Assembly (NCBI GenBank): GCA_017881645.1
Contig: JADGQQ010000113.1
Location: forward strand, 1-5,715
From: Clostridia bacterium
GTDB lineage: Bacteria > Bacillota > Clostridia > Saccharofermentanales > Saccharofermentanaceae
Direction: 5' to 3'
DNA length: 5,715 nt
The translations under genes were made by a program, and so were the position numbers. Below the pieces are notes generated by a model that had not been told where the DNA came from, made no database searches, and worked only from the letters and a program-made list of their open reading frames with translations. The first letter of the stretch is position 1; every line of letters begins with the position of its first letter. Positions 1-5,715 of the stretch are shown piece by piece.

Positions 1-104
1 CGCGGATTCTTTGCGTTTCCGGAACTATTTTCGGGACTGTTTTCGATGCAAGGATGGTCGCACCCGTTATAGATGTATATAATAAATCTATTATGCATGT
101 TTGA
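1..104 (+). CDS. C-terminal end of an unidentified upstream gene (partial)
   Basis: The third forward frame is open from base 3 to a TGA stop at 102-104. It gives about 33 residues ending in DARMVAPVIDVYNKSIMHV. The other two forward frames close earlier, at 70-72 and 83-85. The peptide has a believable composition: a small hydrophobic Gly/Thr/Phe stretch followed by a mixed polar tail. Its stop overlaps the ribosome binding site of the next gene (104-110), a spacing typical of genes in one operon. The hydrophobic part could be the end of a membrane segment, but 33 residues are too few to assign a family. The case rests on frame length, composition and spacing only, and the 5' end lies outside the window. 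Confidence 0.5.
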   Translation, partial: RILCVSGTIFGTVFDARMVAPVIDVYNKSIMHV

Positions 105-110
105 AGGGGG
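104..110 (+). promoter_or_regulatory. Ribosome binding site that fixes the start of the metallo-beta-lactamase-fold gene
   Basis: AAGGGGG ends five bases before the ATG at 116. A TTG at 101 is in the same frame, but it lies upstream of this site and overlaps the stop of the preceding frame. ATG 116 is therefore the better start. Confidence 0.75.
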
Positions 111-115
111 ATTCC

Positions 116-859
116 ATGAGCGCAGCACGTGTCGGAACTATTGTGAAATACTGCATGCTGGCTGTTCTTCTTGGTATTTTTGTGTATTTTGTTTTCACAC
201 TGAATAGACCCGGTTCTTATACCCCGTCCTATTCGGTCGCACAGGGAGTCGGCATCCTGAAGTATCCGCAGAATCAGACAGCCTTCAAATTTGTGACACC
301 TGAAAATGTGACGATCATCACGGATCCGTTCTTCATGAATGAGAAGATTCCGGCAGATATCGTAACGGAAAGCCACCAGCACCTGGATCATACTGACACT
401 TCGCAGATCACCGGCGACTACACGCTCCTGAAGAAGTCGGGAGCCTTTGATGTTGCCGGCATTCATATTGTCGGATATCCGGGCATTCATGATAAAGGCG
501 ACACGACGGAAACCAACATCATCTTTGTCTTTAATATTGACGGGATCCGCATCGCGCAGTTTGGATCTCAGGGGGCTATTCCGGACGATGCCACGCTTGC
601 GAAAATCGGCAGCGTTGATGTCCTCATCATTCAGTTCATGGATTTTTACACGAAAATGTCCCCGTCAGAGGCCGCCACTGTGGCTACGGATCTTCATGCG
701 AAAATTATCATTCCGGCTCACGGAGACCCGACAATGAACGATGATTTGGCGGAACTGCTGGGAGTAAAAATGGATATCGAAGCCTCCGGACAAATCAACG
801 TGACCCGAGATGCTCTGGACAAAATGGAAACACCGGAAGTGATCGTACTGGACAATTAA
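116..859 (+). CDS. Membrane-anchored metallo-beta-lactamase-fold protein (UlaG/YtkL-like)
   Basis: A 247-residue protein with an N-terminal membrane helix at about residues 7-29. Arg5 and Lys11 precede the helix, which suggests that the rest faces outward. Residues about 40-240 match the UlaG/YtkL-like branch of the metallo-beta-lactamase fold: TDP at 69-71, the HxHxDH metal motif at 87-92 (SHQHLDH), a likely further ligand His125 in GIHDKG, the MSPSEA segment at 181-186, and a closing His202 in IPAHGD. The family's usual HxGD motif reads QFGS at 148-151, so the metal-bridging Asp is replaced by Ser151 and the preceding His by Gln148. The enzyme may bind one metal, use another ligand, or have lost activity. 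Family members are hydrolases such as lactonases; the substrate here cannot be read from sequence. It lies 27 bases before a transglutaminase-like lipoprotein gene, probably co-transcribed. The fold is confident, the function is not. Confidence 0.88.
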   Translation: MSAARVGTIVKYCMLAVLLGIFVYFVFTLNRPGSYTPSYSVAQGVGILKYPQNQTAFKFVTPENVTIITDPFFMNEKIPADIVTESHQHLDHTDTSQITGDYTLLKKSGAFDVAGIHIVGYPGIHDKGDTTETNIIFVFNIDGIRIAQFGSQGAIPDDATLAKIGSVDVLIIQFMDFYTKMSPSEAATVATDLHAKIIIPAHGDPTMNDDLAELLGVKMDIEASGQINVTRDALDKMETPEVIVLDN

Positions 860-886
860 TCATCCGGCTGTCAAGGAGATAAAACG

Positions 887-1969
887 ATGCGAAAGCATAC
901 TCTTTCCCGTGTACTTTCATTGTTGCTGTGCTTATGCTTGTCTTTGACGCTGTTCGGCTGCAAATCCATTTCCGACGGTCCGGTCGCGTCATCTTCCCGG
1001 CACGAACCCGGAGCTTCTACGGCTGTCAGCACAGCAGCGCAGCCCGCGGACACTACGGCAAAGCCGTCTGCCGCTGCCCTTCCTTTGTATGCGCAGCCGG
1101 TGGATTTTGTCTGGCAGCCATATGTAATGTCGGATATTTTCGCAGCATTGTACGGAGATGACTTTGTCGCTTCCTTTCATTCCATGGCGGATGCTTTTTT
1201 CGCGTATGAGCCGACATTTGCCTGCAGCAGCGCCGAACAGGCGGATCAGATCAATACCGCAGCCTCCAACTGCTTCCCTTTGCTTCGTATGGACGTGCCG
1301 GGCGTGCGTTACGATGAAGTACAGGGGAAAGGTGTTCTTGACTATTCGATGACGAAACAGGAACACATGGACGGCATCCGGAACTTCACGGATTCTGTAA
1401 CCCAATTCATAGCGTCCTGTGTAATGAAGTCGGATAACACGACCACTCAGGCCATGGCGATGTATATGGCCTATTCCGCCCGGATCACCTACGATTATTC
1501 GGCACTCGATGTGGATTCCACAGCCGACTTGTCCTCGTATCGCGGTTTGACCGAATACGCGGGAATTTGTCAGACCTTCGGGCCGGCTTATGCGTATTTG
1601 TGTCTGGAGATGGGGATCGACGCGATTAACGCCGGCGGCCTGAGCACTGATAATTCCGCGCACGACTGGACGCTCGTCCGACTGGACGGAGCGTATTATT
1701 ATATGGATACCACCTGGGAGAACGGCGACGGCGGTTACGGACTCAAGTATTTCGGCATGACGACAGCCGATCGTGTCGCAGCCGGGCAGTACACGGAGAA
1801 GTTCATCAATATTGGAAATACCAACGAAGTCTGGGGACCGGATGTCGATGTCAGCAGCGGGCGATTCGCTTCACTGCGCGGAGCGGTCTACGCTTCATTC
1901 AATACAGAGCGGACACAGGTGGACTGCACCGACATTGACGGGAAAACATCGTCGTTCTTTTTGAACTGA
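887..1969 (+). CDS. Transglutaminase-like domain lipoprotein
   Basis: A 360-residue predicted lipoprotein. The signal peptide has Arg2/Lys3/Arg8, a hydrophobic core at 9-23 and a lipobox LFGC with the lipidated Cys at 25. A Ser/Ala/Thr/Pro-rich linker follows at about 30-65. The region 70-180 is unrecognised. The transglutaminase-like cysteine-protease fold starts near 185 and carries an apparently intact triad: Cys228 in YAGICQTFGPAYAYLC, His259 in AHDW, and Asp274 in YYMDTTWEN. Such domains act as transamidases, proteases or peptide-binding modules; secreted bacterial ones often act on cell-wall peptides or surface proteins, but the substrate here is unknown. The tail from about 315 has no recognised motif. 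The ATG is preceded by AAGGAG at 873-878 with an eight-base gap, a strong site. The gene follows the metallo-beta-lactamase-fold gene by 27 bases, probably in one operon. Both products should be at the outer membrane surface, suggesting a shared envelope role (inference). Confidence 0.9.
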   Translation: MRKHTLSRVLSLLLCLCLSLTLFGCKSISDGPVASSSRHEPGASTAVSTAAQPADTTAKPSAAALPLYAQPVDFVWQPYVMSDIFAALYGDDFVASFHSMADAFFAYEPTFACSSAEQADQINTAASNCFPLLRMDVPGVRYDEVQGKGVLDYSMTKQEHMDGIRNFTDSVTQFIASCVMKSDNTTTQAMAMYMAYSARITYDYSALDVDSTADLSSYRGLTEYAGICQTFGPAYAYLCLEMGIDAINAGGLSTDNSAHDWTLVRLDGAYYYMDTTWENGDGGYGLKYFGMTTADRVAAGQYTEKFINIGNTNEVWGPDVDVSSGRFASLRGAVYASFNTERTQVDCTDIDGKTSSFFLN

Positions 1970-2002
1970 TTGGATCATCATCCGGACTTCACTGCTGACA
2001 TG

Positions 2003-2104
2003 CTTTTTCCATGGAAAAAGGGGCTGCGCTTATGAAGTGCACCCCAAATGTTGGACAAAAACTTACATTTGGGGTGCAGAACATTATCGCGCCAGCCCCA
2101 TTTT
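2003..2104. terminator. Bidirectional intrinsic terminator between converging operons
   Basis: An outer stem pairs GGGGCTGCGC (2020-2029) with GCG and CAGCCCC (2089-2091 and 2093-2099), with one bulged C at 2092. On the + strand it is followed by ATTTT (2100-2104). On the - strand it is followed at once by TTTTT, the complement of 2015-2019. It can therefore stop transcripts from the lipoprotein gene and from the ATPase gene, which end at 1969 and 2127 facing each other. The A/T tract on the left side is also part of a perfect 18-base palindrome, 2003-2020 (CTTTTTCCATGGAAAAAG). The stem encloses a second, longer hairpin. The + strand T tract is short, so + termination is less sure. Confidence 0.65.
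2038..2078. repeat. 14-bp perfect inverted repeat with insertion-sequence-like ends
   Basis: TGCACCCCAAATGT (2038-2051) and ACATTTGGGGTGCA (2065-2078) are exact reverse complements separated by 13 bases. The ends are TG and CA, as in IS3-family elements. The motif ACCCCAAATGTTGGACA resembles, from memory, terminal repeats of IS3-family elements in Firmicutes. It sits inside the loop of the outer terminator stem. The flanks GAAG (2034-2037) and GAAC (2079-2082) match at three of four bases, an imperfect hint of a target duplication. There is no transposase between the arms. It could be an internally deleted element, a tiny non-autonomous repeat, or simply an extra terminator hairpin. Confidence 0.6.
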
Positions 2105-2126
2105 CATGTCCCGATTCTTTGGGTTT

Positions 2127-2801
2127 TTATCCGACTACAAGTCCATCGGACAAACGGATAATCCGGTTGCCGTATGCGGCATTCGTTTCGGAATGCGTGA
2201 CCTGAAGAATCGTGATGCCCTTCTCTTCGTTGATACGCTTGAACAGTTCCATGATTGTTGTGCTCGAATGACTGTCCAGATTTCCGACCGGTTCGTCCGC
2301 GAGGAGGATTCCCGGATTGGAGATAACGGCACGGGCAATGGCGACGCGCTGCTGCTGCCCGCCGGAGAGTTGGCTCGGGAGATATTTTCTGCGGTCGCTC
2401 AGGCCGACAATATCCAGAATCTCAGCAAGTTCCTTCTTGTAGTGGCGGGCTTTTCCTCCGCCCATGACGATCGGAAGCAGGATATTGTCCTCGACATTCA
2501 GATTTTGGACCAGATTATAGAATTGAAATACGAAGCCGATATCGGAACGGCGCACTTTGCTCTTTTCTTTGTCCTTCATCTTGTTGATGTCTTTCTCGTG
2601 AATATGGACCTTGCCGGAAGTGGGTGCATCGAGACCGCCGAGAATATACAGCAGCGTGCTCTTTCCGCAGCCGGACGGACCCATGATGGATACGAATTCG
2701 CGTTCTTTAATTTCAATGTCGATGCCCTTGAGAATCTGGGACTCGTTCTCGCCTTTTCCGAAATTCTTCGTGATATTGTTTGCCTGAATCACTGTTTTCA
2801 T
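2127..2801 (-). CDS. ABC transporter ATP-binding protein, MacB/LolD type
   Basis: A complete 224-residue nucleotide-binding subunit. In order it has Walker A GPSGCGKST (41-49), Q-loop Gln93 in VFQFYNL, signature LSGGQQQR (145-152), Walker B ILLADE (165-170) with catalytic Glu170, D-loop GNLDS (173-177), and H-loop His203 in VTHS. Length and the FQFYNL and DEPVGNLD segments are typical of the LolD/MacB/FtsE-like class, which drives FtsX-type permeases rather than classic importers. It should act as a dimer on the cytoplasmic face, with the permease encoded just upstream. Start ATG is at 2801, with AAGGGAG at 2811-2817 nine bases upstream. The protein ends shortly after LSDGLVVG, slightly clipped compared with some relatives but with all motifs present. 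The 103-base gap to the permease shows no terminator or clear promoter, so co-transcription is likely. The substrate is unknown. Confidence 0.95.
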   Translation of the reverse strand: MKTVIQANNITKNFGKGENESQILKGIDIEIKEREFVSIMGPSGCGKSTLLYILGGLDAPTSGKVHIHEKDINKMKDKEKSKVRRSDIGFVFQFYNLVQNLNVEDNILLPIVMGGGKARHYKKELAEILDIVGLSDRRKYLPSQLSGGQQQRVAIARAVISNPGILLADEPVGNLDSHSSTTIMELFKRINEEKGITILQVTHSETNAAYGNRIIRLSDGLVVG

Positions 2802-2904
2802 AATGCTTTTCTCCCTTATTCGCTTGTGCTTTTTTCTGAGTCCTTTTGCTATCTGCGATACTTTTTCGGGTTGATCGGGGATGTTTTTTGCAGGACTTGT
2901 TGGT
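2802..2904 (-). other. 103-base intergenic gap within the ABC operon
   Basis: Between the permease stop and the ATPase start I see only the ATPase ribosome binding site (AAGGGAG, 2811-2817) and A-rich stretches on the coding strand. There is no stable GC stem followed by T residues and no paired -35/-10, so read-through from the permease is the simplest model. Confidence 0.5.
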
Positions 2905-5370
2905 TTACTCGTACTTAATTTCGTTTACGACATTCATTTTGGACAGGCGCCTCATCGGCGACAGGGCCGTCAGCAACAGGAGCACGAACACGAGGGCTAC
3001 CGCACCGAAGATGGAAGCGTAGTTAAATTCCATGGGGATGAACTGGTTGATGGAATTGAGTAAATCCGAAAGCAGAGACTTAAGCCAGACGCTTAGGAGG
3101 GTTCCCAGCGTGATTCCGATAATAAAGGTTCCCATCACCTCGAACAGCATCATGATGCGAAGCTGCGTCCGGCTCATGGAGACGGAGTACAGGACGACAT
3201 ATTCTTTCTTGCGCTGGATGAAGCCGATCATCTGGTTATTGACAAGACCGACGACGACCAGAAGAATGGAGATGCCCATGATAACGAACGTCATATTGAG
3301 GATGCCGCCGACACCCTTCTGCTGGGCATCCAGATACTGCGTGGCAGTCTGAATGGTGGTGTTCTCATCCGCCAGCGATTTCTTTATCGTCTCTTTCATG
3401 GCATCGACATTTGCATTTGTTGTAATCTGGATATTGAACGGAACATTCGTAACATTTTTTATAAAGTACGACTTGCCGACTACCCCGATCGTGCGGTTTG
3501 ATGTAAACCTACTGCCGTTGATAAATCCTACGACGGTTAATGTCAGGTTTCTGTCTTTCTGCTGTATTTGATCGCCGACCTGCAGATTGTTTTTACGGGC
3601 AAAAGCATCATCTAACAGAACTTCCCCGTCCTTGAGTGTCGGGATCTTGTTTCCCTTATCGACAATTCCCATCGTTGCTTTATCGAGTCCCACCAGAAGC
3701 ATGGGGCTTTCCTGACTTCCGAGGTCAAAGGGTTCGTAGATTAGAAATAAATAATCGACTTTATCTACGCCTTTCACAGAAGCCAACTCTTCGTAATCGG
3801 TATAAGGTTTGGTAACATTTGAAATTTGAATATCGTAATCGAACAGAAGCGCCGCTTTGTCATACAAGGTACCGATGGACAGCGTCATCATATACAGGGA
3901 CAACATGATCGACAGCGCAACCGTGGTCAGCACAACGTTTGATGTGATCGACTTGCTGTAGGAGATGTTCCTGGATCCGAGAGCCGCTGCACTTCCGCAG
4001 AGTTTTCCGCTGATAAAAGCCAGTCCGACGGATAGAAGCCTTGTAAAGAAAGGAATCATATAGACGGCTCCCGCTACAGCCAAGGCAAATCCAAGACCTG
4101 CGATGAGCGGATTGTATGAACCGTTTTCAAGATGACAGACAAGGGATCCGGCCAGAAGAATGACGCCGATGATTGTTTTCTTCTTTGATAGATTCTGCTT
4201 TACATTCTGTACGTTGAAGATCGTATCCTTGATCGGCATTTTCCCGACTTTCAGGATTGCCTTCGCTGTAATCGCGATTTGAAGCAGGACGGAGAATGCA
4301 AGTACGGCGAGTATATAGAATCCGTTGATTCCTGCTGCTTCCCCGGTATTCGTCATCCCTGAAGGTCCGATAAAGATATTGATAACCGTGCTTCTGACCA
4401 GTAATCCGAACCCGACGCCCAGAAGTCCGCCGATGAGACCGTAGAGACTGTTTTCAAGAAAAAGGATTCCGTTGACGCGGTTCTTTGTGGCGCCGACGCT
4501 CCGGAATGTACCGACGACCGGAATGCGGACTGCAAGAATAAGCTTTGTTATGGAAGAAACCACATAGAAGTTTAGAATCGCCACCATAAATAGAATCAGG
4601 AGAAGAATTTGATTGAAACTTGCAATAGAGGAATCAATCGCTTTCTGATCGAAAAGGGCCGTCGCCTTATATCCGGGGTTCTGTGTGTTAAATGTCTGGG
4701 CAGCTGCAGCTACATCGGATCCGCTCTTAAGATCGACCCATATGGAATCCGACATGCCTGCCTGATTCATTTTCTTTTCCAGATATTCTTTGGATACCAG
4801 CAGCTGAACCGTATCTCCGGCACTCTGGTAGAGTCCCCGGTCCTCGGCTATGGCCCCGACGGTAAATGTTTCGTCGCCCCAGGCAGTTGTGATGGTCATT
4901 TTGTCACCCGGTGCAAGACTGTAGTTCTTAGCCATCGTCTGGTTGATGATAATCTGTGTTGTATCCGCTGCATCAAAGCCGGCCTGATTTGCAAGAATGC
5001 AAAGATTGTGATCGATAAGAGCCGCTCTGTCTACTCCGAGCATGACAGCCGTTACGCCTCCGTCTTTTGTATCCATGAGACCGTAGGCATTCAGCTTATC
5101 GAGCTCGCCCTGTACCGGAAGGCCCGAGACATCAAGGGATGCAGCGTCAAAATAGACATTAGGTGCCGTCTCCCCCGCTGTGTCCTTTGTAACGGCAAAA
5201 TCGTAATTCTGAAAGGATTCTTTCATCAGGGAATTGTATCGGGCGCTCATGTCATCTCTGAATCCGAGATCCAGAAACAGGACCATTGCCGAGAGCGTAA
5301 GCGCGATAATGATCAGAACGCTCCTGAATTTGTTTTCCCAGATGTTTTTGAGAATGTGTTTGAGTATCAT
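2905..5370 (-). CDS. FtsX/MacB-like ABC transporter permease, duplicated 10-helix type
   Basis: An 821-residue membrane protein with two FtsX-type halves, like E. coli YbbP or a fused LolC/LolE-like layout. Helix 1 is at about 17-37. The first extracytoplasmic domain (about 40-250, MacB periplasmic-core-like) is followed by helices near 254-280, 305-333 and 350-372. Two linking helices lie near 398-413 and 420-445. Helix 7 (about 475-503) leads to a second external domain (about 510-685), then helices near 690-716, 738-763 and 785-803. The conserved cytoplasmic FtsX segment occurs twice, as VGTFRSVGATKNRV (286-299) and KEYVVLYSVSMSRTQL (722-737). These permeases move lipids, lipoproteins or peptides outward or transmit mechanical force, powered by the neighbouring ATPase; the substrate here is not readable. 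Start ATG at 5370 has GGGGGG at 5376-5381, five bases upstream. Two promoters lie in front of it. Helix boundaries are by eye. Confidence 0.93.
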   Translation of the reverse strand: MILKHILKNIWENKFRSVLIIIALTLSAMVLFLDLGFRDDMSARYNSLMKESFQNYDFAVTKDTAGETAPNVYFDAASLDVSGLPVQGELDKLNAYGLMDTKDGGVTAVMLGVDRAALIDHNLCILANQAGFDAADTTQIIINQTMAKNYSLAPGDKMTITTAWGDETFTVGAIAEDRGLYQSAGDTVQLLVSKEYLEKKMNQAGMSDSIWVDLKSGSDVAAAAQTFNTQNPGYKATALFDQKAIDSSIASFNQILLLILFMVAILNFYVVSSITKLILAVRIPVVGTFRSVGATKNRVNGILFLENSLYGLIGGLLGVGFGLLVRSTVINIFIGPSGMTNTGEAAGINGFYILAVLAFSVLLQIAITAKAILKVGKMPIKDTIFNVQNVKQNLSKKKTIIGVILLAGSLVCHLENGSYNPLIAGLGFALAVAGAVYMIPFFTRLLSVGLAFISGKLCGSAAALGSRNISYSKSITSNVVLTTVALSIMLSLYMMTLSIGTLYDKAALLFDYDIQISNVTKPYTDYEELASVKGVDKVDYLFLIYEPFDLGSQESPMLLVGLDKATMGIVDKGNKIPTLKDGEVLLDDAFARKNNLQVGDQIQQKDRNLTLTVVGFINGSRFTSNRTIGVVGKSYFIKNVTNVPFNIQITTNANVDAMKETIKKSLADENTTIQTATQYLDAQQKGVGGILNMTFVIMGISILLVVVGLVNNQMIGFIQRKKEYVVLYSVSMSRTQLRIMMLFEVMGTFIIGITLGTLLSVWLKSLLSDLLNSINQFIPMEFNYASIFGAVALVFVLLLLTALSPMRRLSKMNVVNEIKYE

Positions 5371-5406
5371 TTTGTCCCCCCGTGTAGTATCCGTTTTATA
5401 GTAGTG

Positions 5407-5435
5407 ATTATATTACGGTACTGTTTGTTCGTCAA
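5407..5435 (-). promoter_or_regulatory. Sigma-A-type promoter for the ABC permease-ATPase operon (proximal)
   Basis: On the - strand TTGACG (5435-5430) is followed after exactly 17 bases by a perfect TATAAT (5412-5407). Transcription would start near 5400, giving a leader of about 30 bases that ends in the GGGGGG ribosome binding site. Hexamers, spacing and distance to the gene all fit the vegetative sigma factor. Confidence 0.75.
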
Positions 5436-5481
5436 TAGCTGTTTTGATCCTTTTTTCTTTTGTTGGTGTATTCTGTCTGCT

Positions 5482-5504
5482 GATATAGATATTATATCGA
5501 TATA
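5482..5504. promoter_or_regulatory. Operator-like palindrome of three GATATA half-sites
   Basis: TATATCGATATA (5493-5504) is a perfect 12-base palindrome made of TATATC and GATATA. Another GATATA lies at 5482-5487 and pairs with TATATC (5493-5498) across five bases. The array covers the -10 and part of the spacer of the distal promoter, where a bound repressor would block RNA polymerase. Transporters of this type are often controlled by PadR- or TetR-like repressors, but no regulator gene is in the window. AT-rich sequence can make such palindromes by chance. Confidence 0.4.
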
Positions 5505-5517
5505 CTGTGTCTGTCAA
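5491..5517 (-). promoter_or_regulatory. Possible distal promoter of the ABC operon with a 15-base spacer
   Basis: On the - strand a perfect TTGACA (5517-5512) and a perfect TATAAT (5496-5491) are separated by only 15 bases, two fewer than optimal. A register with 17 bases gives the weaker TAATAT. The start would be near 5484, with a leader of about 114 bases. The short spacer suggests low basal strength or dependence on a DNA-bending factor. Confidence 0.5.
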
Positions 5518-5597
5518 TGTATATTCGAAAGAAATGTGAATTATTTTTGGAACGTGTAAAGTGGGCCTCACAAGATGCTATCTGCCGTTTTCCAGAT
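5505..5597. other. Non-coding stretch between operator and upstream terminator
   Basis: No convincing gene or RNA is visible. It holds the distal -35 (5512-5517), an AT-rich part near 5517-5550 that could serve as an upstream promoter element on the - strand, and a small near-palindrome GTGGGCCTCAC at about 5561-5571 of unknown meaning. Confidence 0.4.
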
Positions 5598-5629
5598 AAA
5601 AAAGCAGCCGGGGTGGAAACCCCGGCCGC
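5598..5629 (-). terminator. Strong intrinsic terminator of the gene entering from the right
   Basis: GCCGGGG (5607-5613) pairs with CCCCGGC (5620-5626) around the loop TGGAAA. After one mismatch, two further G-C pairs extend the stem. On the - strand the stem is followed by six T residues (complement of 5598-5603). It lies about 40 bases after a - strand stop at 5671-5673, so it ends that gene and insulates the ABC operon from it. Confidence 0.88.
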
Positions 5630-5670
5630 ATGTGTGCGTTTCTGTTGGTTTTTTTCGGGATATCCGGTGA

Positions 5671-5715
5671 CTACTCCTCGATCATCGCATACGCGCGGAC
5701 AGGGCATCCGTCGCC
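5671..5715 (-). CDS. C-terminal end of a gene, possibly ferredoxin-like (partial)
   Basis: Reading in from the right edge, the - strand frame GDGCPVRAYAMIEE ends with TAG at 5671-5673, just before a strong terminator. The CPV segment followed by a short acidic tail resembles the end of bacterial 4Fe-4S ferredoxins, in which the last cluster motif has the form CxxxCP. Here the Cys three residues before GDG-C would fall just outside the window, so the key residue cannot be checked. Fourteen residues cannot prove a family. That a real gene ends here is better supported than its identity, because stop and terminator are correctly spaced. Confidence 0.5.
   Translation of the reverse strand, partial: GDGCPVRAYAMIEE

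Noticed and set aside
78..83. TATAAT that could be a promoter for the metallo-beta-lactamase-fold gene
   Set aside because: No acceptable -35 lies 16-18 bases upstream, and the region is probably coding sequence of the preceding gene.
101..115. In-frame TTG start for the metallo-beta-lactamase-fold gene
   Set aside because: It lies before the AAGGGGG ribosome binding site and overlaps the preceding frame's stop. ATG 116 has the correct spacing.
861..869. CATCCGG shared just after both + strand genes (near 862 and 1979)
   Set aside because: It is too short and lacks a stable stem, so it is probably coincidental.
989..1663. - strand open frame of 224 codons within the lipoprotein gene
   Set aside because: It is antisense to a lipoprotein with signal peptide and catalytic triad. 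Its composition is Arg/Gly/His-rich and no motif is visible.
2037..2918. Long + strand open frame of 293 codons opposite the ATPase gene
   Set aside because: It is the complement of a gene with all ABC ATPase motifs, has no family features or ribosome binding site of its own, and starts inside the terminator.
5460..5495. Possible + strand promoter (TTGTTG with TATAGA or TATTAT)
   Set aside because: The hexamers are weak and no + strand gene follows before the window ends; the - strand promoters explain the region better.
4609..5559. Long + strand open frame of 316 codons opposite the permease gene
   Set aside because: It is antisense to a well-supported permease, runs through the promoter region, and has a Cys/His/Ile-rich composition typical of shadow frames.
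5492..5707. - strand open frame of 71 codons at the right edge
   Set aside because: It reads through the strong terminator and the distal promoter. The alternative frame ending at 5671 fits the terminator better.

Overview
The window looks like chromosomal DNA from a low-to-moderate GC Firmicute, most likely a gut-type Clostridia. The evidence is strong AAGGAG- and GGGGGG-type ribosome binding sites, a lipobox lipoprotein, sigma-A promoters of the TTGACA/TATAAT kind, and a MacB/YbbP-type ABC exporter. No genus can be named from the sequence alone.

Layout. (i) Bases 1-1969 run on the + strand. They hold the tail of an unidentified gene, then a membrane-anchored metallo-beta-lactamase-fold protein, then a transglutaminase-like lipoprotein. 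The gaps are 11 and 27 bases, so these are probably one operon. Both complete products should sit on the outer face of the membrane. (ii) Bases 1970-2126 form a convergent intergenic region with an apparent bidirectional terminator. Its loop holds a 14-bp perfect inverted repeat with TG...CA ends, resembling insertion-sequence ends. (iii) Bases 2127-5370 run on the - strand and encode an 821-aa FtsX/MacB-type permease followed by its 224-aa ATPase. Together they form an ABC exporter or mechanotransmission-type transporter with a duplicated permease. (iv) Bases 5371-5670 contain no gene. They carry two tandem promoters firing into the permease, a GATATA-based palindrome over the upstream promoter, and a strong intrinsic terminator for the next gene. 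(v) Bases 5671-5715 are the last codons of a - strand gene whose CPV-containing tail could be the end of a ferredoxin-type protein.

The two operons converge on the terminator and have no obvious functional link beyond the cell envelope. No dedicated regulator of the ABC operon is in the window. The most interesting points are the substituted metal-site motif in the metallo-beta-lactamase-fold protein, the insertion-like palindrome nested in the terminator, and the operator-like palindrome in the ABC promoter region. I found no CRISPR array, tRNA, rRNA, full insertion sequence or recognisable defence system, and nothing that amounts to a clearly new biological system.
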